Both the position numbers and the translations under genes were made by a program. Shown in pieces: positions 54,146 through 62,900 of a DNA stretch of 64,000 nt. The number at the start of each line of letters is the position of its first letter. Position 1 is the stretch's first letter. The stretch is from contig CBDDBK010000005.1 of assembly GCA_965225715.1 (NCBI GenBank), positions 62,001 through 126,000 of the forward strand. The letters are read 5' to 3'. The DNA comes from CBDDBK01 sp965225715. Its GTDB lineage: Bacteria; Bacteroidota; Bacteroidia; Cytophagales; Flammeovirgaceae. A model generated the notes under the pieces. That model was not told where the DNA came from, did no database searches, and was given only the letters and a program-made list of their open reading frames with translations.

Positions 54146-54557
54146 GACATTATTGTTAAGTTCTAAATATTAGGTTCTATTATGGCACTTTCTTATGTAG
54201 GAATAAATATAAGAAACCTTGTATTTATTAATTTTCATGTTTTTTTAAATTCTAAATTAAGAGCGTGTTTAGTTTTTATTTTTATGGTATAAAAAATTGA
54301 TAATAAACTATTTAATCGTATTTTTTGGTTTTTTTCTTTATAGAGTAAAATATAACAAGTAGCTGATAATAAGATAATTGAAACTTTAGTAATGGGATAA
54401 AAAAACCCGCTTTTTTATCTATTACTATTTGATTATCAAAATAGTTCTACTCTTAAGTAATTTTTTGGGTAGTTATTACACAAGTAACGTTAAAATTAAG
54501 AAAACATGCTAAAGTAATTAAAAGTTTTTACTCTAATGGTAAAACAGCTTTGCAAAA
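54146..54557. other. 400-bp intergenic region without a gene
   Basis: It is AT-rich and follows the start of the cadherin gene. A diverged MITE-like end (tttgattatcaaaatagttc) lies at 54428. Nothing else is recognised, apart from the promoter region of the cadherin gene that must lie at the left. Confidence 0.4.
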
Positions 54558-54700
54558 ATGATAATAATTCCTAAATATCTTGTCAGTACAGTCATAATCA
54601 ACAGACTCATACTTTTTTTAGCAGCACTCATTGCCTTAGGTAAACCTTCTGTTTTAAACTTTTCTACCGCTTGTTCATATGGCTTTTACGCGATACTTTT
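54558..54700 (-). pseudogene. unassigned reading-frame fragment interrupted upstream
   Basis: The reverse strand reads YEQAVEKFKTEGLPKAMSAA, then KKSMSLLIMTVLTRYLGIII and a few more residues to a stop at the 54558 end. Just upstream there is an in-frame stop and then the IS481 end. Composition is protein-like (one hydrophobic segment), so it may be the 3' end of a gene destroyed by insertion. I recognise no family. Confidence 0.35.
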
Positions 54701-54708
54701 AACTTATA

Positions 54709-56130
54709 AGTTGTTTACAAATTAAAAAATTTAAAAACATTTATTATCAATAATTTATGAGTACAACAATATTTTTAATTTAGATAATTATTCTGGGCTA
54801 TTAAACGTAATTTTTTAAAACTTTAAAACTAAAGTATCTGATAATCAGATTATTAAAAAATGTGTTCTTAAAAAATGTTTAATAGATTAGTGATTAGTTG
54901 CACTACGTTGTTGGGTATTTTTCTTTTTCTTTAGTAGAAAGAATGACAGTTTGTTTATTATTGACTATATAAACAAATTTTTAAAATAAACAACAATGAA
55001 ACAAACTTATCACTCTAACGCGACGACAAATATACGTCTACGTTCTGAAATATCCAAAAGTAATTTAGCTTGTTCTAAGTTGTCAGAACATCACGGTGTC
55101 TCAGAGAACACAATAAGGAAGTGGAAAAATAGAACTAACTTTGAGGATAAAAGTTCGCGTCCGCAGACTATAACGTATTCTTTGAATGAAATGAATAGGG
55201 TTATAGCATTGAAGATAAGAACTTTAACTTGGTTGTCCTTGGATGAAATTACGGAAGTCTTAAATCCAGAAGACCCCCTAAAGATAAGAAGTGCCGTCTA
55301 CAGAACCTTTGTTAGAGAGGGCGTTAATAGAGTACCTCGGAAAGAAAAAGAAAAAGCTAAGCAGTTCAAAGAGTATGATCCGGGATACCTGCATATAGAT
55401 GTTACTTATTTGCCAAAAATAGAAGGCAAGAAGTATTACCTTTTTGTTGCTATAGATAGGGCTACAAGAACCTTGTATTACAAGATATATGACGCCAAAA
55501 CAAGTGTTTACGCAAAAGATTTTATGCTAGCTTGTTTAGCGTTTTTTCCTTTTGGTATTACTCATGTTTTAACCGATAATGGTCTTGAGTTTAGCAATCA
55601 TTTGATCAAGGACAAAACAGGCAAGTACTGTACCAAACCAAGTCAATTAGACCTTGTTTGCAAAGAAAATGATATAGCCCACCGATGTACCAAGCCTTTT
55701 ACGCCCAAAACGAATGGAATGGTAGAAAAGGCGAATGCTATTATAAAAGAAAAAACTGTTAAAAGGGTGAAGTATAATTCTTTACAAGAAATGAATAGGG
55801 ATTTAACCAACTTTTTAATCCATTATAATCTTTATAGAAGACATGGAAGCCTTAGACGAGAACTCAATGTAAAAACCCCTTTTAATGCCGTTGAAAAATG
55901 GTTTGAATTAGATGAGACCATTTTTAAACTAAAACCTGATGAGTTTAGAACTAAAATACTAAATTTGAAAATTAAACAAGCTGTAAGCACACAACAACCT
56001 TATGAAACCTAACAGATTAGAATTTATTCAGTTTTAATTATCTTATTCTTATAAAATTAAGATTGGATTTTAAAAATACAACTATCTAAAAATCAATATT
56101 TTAAATAAAAAATGAATTTGTAAACAACTT
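54709..56130 (+). mobile_element. IS481-type insertion sequence (about 1.4 kb)
   Basis: The ends aagttgtttacaaatt (54709-54724) and aatttgtaaacaactt (56115-56130) are perfect inverted repeats around one transposase gene. The noncoding left arm is unusually long, about 290 bases, and is conserved in the derived MITE at 21435-21728, so both arms belong to the element. No clear target duplication is seen. The insertion lies next to an IS5-type remnant. Confidence 0.88.
54996..56012 (+). CDS. IS481 family transposase
   Basis: The 338-residue protein has an N-terminal helix-turn-helix (about 25-45, LSEHHGVSENTIRKWKNR) and an integrase-core DDE domain (about 128-310): YLHIDVTYLPKIEGKKYY (Asp135), HVLTDNGLEFSNHL (Asp194) and TKPFTPKTNGMVEKANAII (Glu244). 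The YRRHGSLRRELNVKTPFNAV tail is typical. The triad is complete and the frame is intact, so it may be active and able to move the MITE at 21435. Confidence 0.93.
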   Translation: MKQTYHSNATTNIRLRSEISKSNLACSKLSEHHGVSENTIRKWKNRTNFEDKSSRPQTITYSLNEMNRVIALKIRTLTWLSLDEITEVLNPEDPLKIRSAVYRTFVREGVNRVPRKEKEKAKQFKEYDPGYLHIDVTYLPKIEGKKYYLFVAIDRATRTLYYKIYDAKTSVYAKDFMLACLAFFPFGITHVLTDNGLEFSNHLIKDKTGKYCTKPSQLDLVCKENDIAHRCTKPFTPKTNGMVEKANAIIKEKTVKRVKYNSLQEMNRDLTNFLIHYNLYRRHGSLRRELNVKTPFNAVEKWFELDETIFKLKPDEFRTKILNLKIKQAVSTQQPYET

Positions 56131-56400
56131 CATCTTCTTATTATAAGTTTTTACCTCATATAAATTGTGATAGTTGCCAGCTATATCTTCGCTGATATCA
56201 AAGTACCTGACTACATTCATTGGTCAAAAATAATAAGTTGCTTATCTTACTTTTTTTATGCCTCTGATAAGCCACATCTTCACCTCTATTTTTGGTTAAG
56301 CTATTCGTGCCCATCCAAATTGATTTTAGATAAATTTTTGCTCATCTCATCCTCTTTAAGTCACTTTAAACTTAGCTGAAATTTTTTCAAATCCTTTAAG
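56131..56400 (-). pseudogene. IS5-type transposase remnant
   Basis: The reverse strand has MSKNLSKINLDGHE, a stop, then RGEDVAYQRHKKSKISNLLF with LTNECSQ, a frameshift, and DISEDIAGNYHNLYEVKT. These align by eye with the 'VAYQGRKKRKTTNALYLTD ... SEPVSGNHNDLYEIE' region of IS5-family transposases. Several stops and shifts make it dead. The IS481 element abuts it at 56130. Confidence 0.65.
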
Positions 56401-56519
56401 TTTAACCCATTTGCTATAGCTTTGATAAATAGTATTTCATGTTATTTATAGTTTATTTTTCTTATTATCAATATAAGTAATATTCTCTATTGACAGCCTA
56501 TTTTTAACTTATAGAGAAT

Positions 56520-56786
56520 AGACTTGCCCGGATTTGATAATCAATCAAATAAAAAAGTTATTTTTATAAAAAGTTGTTAATTAACAACTTATAAAAAATG
56601 ATATTATAGTGAAAGTTTAAAGGTTTTTCAAAGAGATCAAGTAAAATTTAGAGTATAAATATATTTTTAATTTATATTTATTAAATTGATAATCAAATAT
56701 TTATACTATATTAGTTTTTTTCATTAAATTTAATGCCAAAAAATAAAAATTACATAATATATTGATTATCAAAATAACTCAAGTCT
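56520..56786. mobile_element. MITE family A, second full copy (about 267 bp)
   Basis: It has the same ends as the copy at 21804 and is highly similar over its whole length, but it lacks a block of about 20 bases after gatcaagtaaaatt and has small changes. Both ends are flanked by AAT. Confidence 0.82.
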
Positions 56787-57018
56787 AATATAGCAAAACA
56801 TTTTATAATGGCTAATCTTAGACTTTCTATATTGAGTCTCTGATGGTATTTGATAAATATGAGGCAAAATATTTGACTGAAAGTCTTTTTTTATTATCAT
56901 TGCTTCTACAATGGACATGGGTACAATTTGTTTAGCTAAATAATTGGAAGTTAAATGCTTGAAAATTTACTCATGTTTTTTATTTTCCAAATTTATTTTT
57001 AAATAATTTCAGTATTTA
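56787..57018. other. intergenic region between MITE and ung
   Basis: On the reverse strand a frame of about 55 codons (AKQIVPMSIVEAMIIKKDFQ, then ILPHIYQIPSETQY) runs into the MITE end. It could be the tail of a gene broken by the MITE, but no family is recognised and it is not called as a gene. Confidence 0.3.
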
Positions 57019-57681
57019 ATGGATGTCCAAATAGAAGATTCTTGGAAAATAGTTTTAAAAGAAGAATTTGAAAAACCTTATTTTCAAAACTTAGTATCTT
57101 TTCTAAAAATAGAATATCAAAAGTACACTATCTATCCTCCGGGTCCACTTATTTTTAATGCTTTTAAACAATGCCCATTTCCAAAGGTTAAAGTTGTTAT
57201 TATTGGTCAAGATCCTTATCATGGGCCTAATCAGGCTCATGGATTATCTTTTTCTGTTAATGAAGGTATTAAATTTCCGCCTTCTTTGAATAATATTTTT
57301 ATAAATATCAATCAGGATTTAAAGAAACCTATTGCCAAAACAGGTAATTTAGAGCGCTGGTCTCATCAAGGTATTTTATTATTAAATGCTATTTTAACGG
57401 TGCGAAAACACCAAGCAGCTTCTCATCAAGGTAAAGGCTGGGAAGTTTTTACAGATGCTGTTATTGAACATCTTAATAAACAAAAAAAGAATTTAGTATT
57501 TTTATTATGGGGTAAATATGCTCAACAAAAAGGAAAAATAATTGATAAAAGTAAACATCTTGTTTTAGAATCAGCTCATCCTTCACCACTTTCTGCACGT
57601 TTTGGGTTTTTTGATAATAAACACTTTAGCCAAACAAATGCCTATCTTTTAAAATTAAATCAAACTCCAATAGATTGGTAA
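57019..57681 (+). CDS. ung: uracil-DNA glycosylase
   Basis: Ung removes uracil from DNA as the first step of base-excision repair. The 220-residue family 1 enzyme has the catalytic VVIIGQDPYHGPNQAHGLSF (Asp65), FPPSLNNIF, GILLLNAILTVR, VFLLWGKYAQQK and the DNA-minor-groove loop ESAHPSPLSARFGF with the active-site His. The length is typical. It stands alone. ATG at 57019. Confidence 0.97.
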   Translation: MDVQIEDSWKIVLKEEFEKPYFQNLVSFLKIEYQKYTIYPPGPLIFNAFKQCPFPKVKVVIIGQDPYHGPNQAHGLSFSVNEGIKFPPSLNNIFININQDLKKPIAKTGNLERWSHQGILLLNAILTVRKHQAASHQGKGWEVFTDAVIEHLNKQKKNLVFLLWGKYAQQKGKIIDKSKHLVLESAHPSPLSARFGFFDNKHFSQTNAYLLKLNQTPIDW

Positions 57682-57879
57682 AATATTTTAAAAATTGGTT
57701 TAGTCAATGCTTAGACAAAAATACGACTTTAAATGATCAAATTTGAAGAACATTATTTTAATATACTGAATATTAAATTTTTATGATTTAGAATTAACTT
57801 ATTATTTTTTTAGTATTATATTTTTTGTAATTTATAATTATAATGTAAGATTATTATTTTAAAATTAAATTGAAAAACT

Positions 57880-59373
57880 ATGCCTATCCAAATAGTTAAG
57901 CGGTCTATTTTTTTTCTATTTTTTTTGTTTTCTTCTATTTTCTGTATTCAAGCTCAGCCTGATGGTACGCGCTTAGGTCGTTTGCCATCTATCCACAGTT
58001 TTAAAGGAAAAACAAATATTAGTGAGCCATTTAGTCTTATTCCAAATACTCAAAAAGGTGTTTGGCGAAAATGGGGTATAGATTTTCAAAGTCGTTTTAC
58101 CAACCAAGATAGTATAATGCGTGTTTCCTTAGGTATTATTGTCCGCTATAAATTTTGGAAAGATTTTACAGTTGGTTTTGGGACTGGTGGCAATTTGAAC
58201 AGCAGCGCATTTTCAAAAATTAATCTTCAAAAAGAACTTATTAAGCCTGAGATTAAAACAGCTTATTTTGAAATGAGCCTTGGTTATCAACCAAAAGATT
58301 GGTATTTGCCTTTTTTTGAAGGGCTCTATCGTTATAAAATCGGAGAAGGTGCTTCAAGTCAACATTTGGGTATTCAAATAGGTTATGTCATGAAGGTTTT
58401 TAGTAAAAATACACGTATAAGCCTTTATCGCGACTTTTGGGCAAGCGATGGAGTAAAACAAAACTGGGAAATGCGTTTGTCTTTGCCTTTATTAGGCGAT
58501 GTTGGTCATAAACAAAATAGTTTGAAGGAAGCTGTTTCTGAACTCTTTGACCAAAAGCGGTTTCAACTTTATGACCAAAAAAAAATAGTTGAAAAAAAAT
58601 TAAAAAATTTTCAAAATATGGATGTGGAGGCTTTGTTTTCCAAAGGTCAAGACTTTTTATTACAAAATAATATTTTAACTCGTTTAGGTTTAGACAGCAG
58701 TACTGTAATCGCTTGGGTTAGAGATTTTGAAGATAGTGTGCATCATGAAGAGCAACACTTTATAGATGCTGTTGAAGATAGTCTAAATCGTATTGGTTTC
58801 AAACATACTTGGGATACCTTACAAATATTAAACGCTTTGAGAAAAGCACATACAGAAGATTTTTACCGTTCTCGCTTAGATTCTTTTTATCACTACAAAT
58901 TAGACCATGCATTGGGTGAACAAAACAAACAACATGATAAAAGGTATTTTTTGAAACGGATTAAATTTCGATGGAATGGTGGAATTTTACTAAGCGATCA
59001 AATTGGGGTTCAGGCTTTCCCTTCTTGGATTTACCATAATAAAAAACGTACTTTTAATGCTCAACTTGGTGCTACTGGAGTTTATTATTTTCGAAATCGA
59101 GAAGAAGCTAAACAATGGCAATATGGTATCAGTACCTTAAATACTTACAAAATTTGGACTATGCTCAATGCTGAAGCCCAAGCAAGTTATATTTATAGCA
59201 ATATTTTAGATGATTGGTCTTTTAAGGTTTACACAGGACTAAGTGGTATTTTTCCCATATTTTCTGAACATACACTCTATATTAGGGCTTTTTATGATTT
59301 CACTTTTAAGAAAAAGACCCATTCTACCCAAAGAAATAGTCCATGGATATTTAGTATTAATTGGGTATATTAA
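57880..59373 (+). CDS. secreted protein of unknown function, probably outer membrane
   Basis: The 497-residue protein has a signal peptide (about 1-25, ending IQAQPDG). Residues 60-210 and 360-497 are rich in alternating aromatic strands (VSLGIIVRYKFWKDFTVGFG, GLYRYKIGEGASSQHLGIQI; TYKIWTMLNAEAQASYIYS) and the chain ends in INWVY, as beta-barrel proteins do. Between them, residues about 215-355 form a charged, helix-rich segment (KKIVEKKLKNFQNMDVEALF). So it may be a split barrel with a helical insertion. I recognise no family. Nothing in the neighbourhood indicates a role. Confidence 0.6.
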   Translation: MPIQIVKRSIFFLFFLFSSIFCIQAQPDGTRLGRLPSIHSFKGKTNISEPFSLIPNTQKGVWRKWGIDFQSRFTNQDSIMRVSLGIIVRYKFWKDFTVGFGTGGNLNSSAFSKINLQKELIKPEIKTAYFEMSLGYQPKDWYLPFFEGLYRYKIGEGASSQHLGIQIGYVMKVFSKNTRISLYRDFWASDGVKQNWEMRLSLPLLGDVGHKQNSLKEAVSELFDQKRFQLYDQKKIVEKKLKNFQNMDVEALFSKGQDFLLQNNILTRLGLDSSTVIAWVRDFEDSVHHEEQHFIDAVEDSLNRIGFKHTWDTLQILNALRKAHTEDFYRSRLDSFYHYKLDHALGEQNKQHDKRYFLKRIKFRWNGGILLSDQIGVQAFPSWIYHNKKRTFNAQLGATGVYYFRNREEAKQWQYGISTLNTYKIWTMLNAEAQASYIYSNILDDWSFKVYTGLSGIFPIFSEHTLYIRAFYDFTFKKKTHSTQRNSPWIFSINWVY

Positions 59374-59427
59374 AAATAATAAATCCTAATTTTTTAAAAT
59401 AAAACTTTAAAAGTTTGAAAAAACTTA

Positions 59428-59517
59428 TAGTCTTACCACTTGAAAAAAATGTTTTTAGAGGGTTTAACTCATTGGTATTGAAAGTAATTGTTTCTGAAAC
59501 AGAATAGCGTTGCCATA
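59428..59517 (+). repeat. dispersed ~90-bp intergenic repeat, diverged copy
   Basis: It begins tagtcttaccacttgaaaaa, has 'gggtttaactcattggtattgaaa' and ends atagcgttgccat, a hairpin with one mismatch. It lies 55 bases beyond the stop of the unknown outer-membrane gene. Confidence 0.6.
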
Positions 59518-59938
59518 ACCTTAGTTTTTTAAACTTATATAGACTAAAATAACAACAAATTAAATACAACCAACCCTTGCCTTTGATACATAATAAAACT
59601 ATTTTCTTTATTTTTTTGTTAGCTTTGTAAGTTAAACTATTTCTAACTGGCATAAATTTTAAGTATTGCCATTCACAAATCGTTCAAATTTATTAAATTA
59701 AGTCCGAATAAAATATGCAAATAATTTAGATGATATAGTATTTGCCAATTGAAAAATATTTTAATATATAGGTTTAAATTTAAATATTTGATTACAAAAG
59801 TTTTAAATTACCTTTAAAAAAGTAAAACTAATTGGCAAATGTTAAGAGTTAGGTTTTTTGAAAAATTCTTACAAAAATTTTTTTGATCCTAAGAAAATAA
59901 TGGATAATTAAGTATTTGATTATCAATATATTAAAAAT
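59518..59938. other. 420-bp intergenic region without a gene
   Basis: AT-rich, with a reverse frame over the repeat that is not credible. A TTGATTATCAA palindrome occurs at 59916-59926, 13 bases before the start codon of the next gene. Confidence 0.4.
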
Positions 59939-62900
59939 ATGAAATATATTAACCTTATTTTATTTTTTTTTGGTTTGATAGCCAATATTTTAGGACAAGG
60001 CAAAAATAATACTTGGTATTTTGGATCTAATTCCGGACTTAATTTTAATAATGCCAATATTAATATTTTAAATGATGGTGTTAATGATTTGATCGGTGGT
60101 ACAAGCAGTATTTCCGATTCCTTGGGTAATTTATTATTTTATTCTGACGGACAAACTGTGTGGAATAAGAATCATGTTATCATGAATAATGGCAATACTA
60201 TAGGTATCAGCCCGAATGCCGATCAATCGGTTTTGATATTGCCTTACCCTAAATCAGATAGTTTATTTCATGTTTTTGCTATAGATGAATTAGGGCGTTC
60301 TGGTGGATTACAACATGGATGTATTAATATAACTTTAGATGGTGGAAATGGGGCAGTTACTTCAAAAAATGAACAACTTTTACCACGAGTTAGCCAAAAA
60401 CTAACAGCCACTTATACCAATAATGGAGACATTTGGCTAGCTACACATGCTTTTAATTCTAATGAATTTTATTTCTTTTTAATTGATAAAGACAGTTTAC
60501 ATAAAACACCAATTCAGCAAACTATTGGACTTAACCACGGCAACAGTATAGATAGTACTTCAACCCGAGGCGAAATGACTTTTTCTTTATTAGGAGAAAA
60601 ATTAGCAGTTGCAATTGGTGGTCAAATGGATAGTATTGAAGTTTTTGATTTTGATAAAAGTACAGCTCAATTATCTAATTTAAAGCGTTTTTCAGTCCCA
60701 ATTTCTGGACCGGAAGTAGAAATAAGAGGAGTAGAATTTTCTCCAAATTCTAATTTTTTATATATCAGTGTAGTCAGTAATCAATCACCCTTTGAAGGAC
60801 AAATCTATCAATATAATTTACTGGCTAACAATATTGAAGCTAGTGCCCAACTTTTAACAACAGTTTTAGGAGAAATTGGAGGTTTACAACTAGGTAATGA
60901 TTCCAAAATTTATTTTTCTACAAAGGGTTCCAACCTTCTCAATAGAATTGAGAACCCCAATTTAATTGGAATAGAAGCTACAATCACAGATACTATTAAT
61001 ATTAATCCCGGTACGAGTCTTCTATTTCTACCTAATCAAATTAAATGTGATATTTTTACATTTAAAAACCCTTGTTTGAATGCTAATACTATTTTTGATT
61101 TTATTTCTAATCAAGAAATAGATAGTATTCATTGGAATTTTGGAGACGGCAATGATACAACAGGATTTTTGAATAGTATATCTTATGCATATGCAGACAC
61201 AGGTTTATATACTATTGATATTGAAGTTTTTTATACAAATACTTTAAGGTTTAGACAAATCCAAAATATTCGGATTTATAATTCTTTAACCCTTACATTT
61301 ACACCTTTAGATAGTATATGTCAATTGGGATCTGCCTTTTTACTTACACAAGCTAGTCCTGAAGGTGGTTTTTATGAAGGAACTGGTGTAAACAGTAATA
61401 CAGGCATTTTTAACCCTTTAAATAGCCCAATTGGCACCCATATTCTTTCCTACATATATGAAGATTCACTAGGTTGTATTGATACAATTAGACAAAGTAT
61501 AGAAGTTACACCTTTACCAACAATTGTTTTTTCTTCCATAGCAACTTTCAATTTTTGTATTAATACACCTCCTTTTTTATTCGATGTTGCTAGACCCGAA
61601 GGTGGAGATTATGTTGGTGTTGGCATAGATCCTATAACAGGTTTTTTAGATCCTATGGCTGCAGGAGTTGGCACCCATACGTTCACCTACACCATTAGTG
61701 AACACGGTTGCACTGTTACAGAACAACAAGCCTATAACATTCATTCTTTACCAGATGTAAGACTTGGTAATGATACAGCGGTTTGCATTACAGATCCTCC
61801 TTTTATTATTGATGCAAATATCCCCGGAGGGACATTTAGCGGTACGGGCATTATTGATTTAAACACAGGAGCTTTTAGTCCTGCTAGTGCCTTTACAATG
61901 AATGAAATTGTTTATACTTTTACAGATGCTAATAACTGCATTAATAGCGATACTCTAAATATTGAAAACTTTACCGTTACAAATGCTAATTTATCACCTT
62001 TACCAAACATCTGTATTAATACAGCACCTTTTAAACTAACTCAAGGTTTTCCAGTTGGTGGACAATATAGTGGTTTAGGCATAAATTCGACAACTTCTAT
62101 GCTTTCACCAGTCGGGGCAGGTTTGGGAAATCATACTCTGTCTTATACTTATGTAAACAGCGGGGGCTGCGTGTCAACAACCAATTTAAATTATGAAGTT
62201 TTTGATATTACATCTACAATATTGAATAATTTACCTGATATTTGTATTAATGCGCCCTCTTTTATTTTATTTCAAGGTGATCCCATTGGAGGACTATATT
62301 CTGGAAATAGTGTATCTATGGGACGTTTTTATCCAGACTTAGCTGGAATAGGTTTAGATACTATTTATTATGCTTTTACCAATGCAGCTGGTTGTATAGA
62401 TTCAACAATGAATACCATTAATGTATTGGCTTTAAGTCAAATAGTTGTAGATGCACCACCTGCTTTTTGCATTAATACGGATCCTTTTGTTCTTGATTTT
62501 ATAAGGCCTTCAGGTGGTATATATTCGGGAGTAGGTATTAATAGCAATAACAATATATTTTTTCCTGTTGTGGCTGGAATAGGCCCCGATACAATACAAT
62601 ATAGTTTTACCAATTTTAATGGCTGCACATCAACTTTTGATACTGTCATTCAGGTTTTAGATAAACCCACAGTTTCTTTAGCGCCTTTTCGATCATTATG
62701 TATTAATGAAAGTCCTTTAGTTTTAACTTCAGGAATGCCAATTGGAGGCGCTTATAGTGGAAATGGTATTGTGGGTATAGATACCCTTAATCCCCAATTA
62801 GCTGGTTTAGGAACGCATACTATTACTTATACTTATACAAATATTGCTGGATGTAGCAATTCAGAAAATGGACAAATTGAAATTTTCCAAGCACCTAAAT

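Noticed and set aside
59357..59653. 98-codon reverse frame after the unknown outer-membrane gene
   Set aside because: It runs across a copy of the dispersed intergenic repeat and has a Lys/Phe/Leu-rich composition expected of random AT-rich DNA.
62437..62649. 70-codon reverse frame in the large repeat protein
   Set aside because: It is antisense to a continuous 1354-codon frame with clear module repeats.
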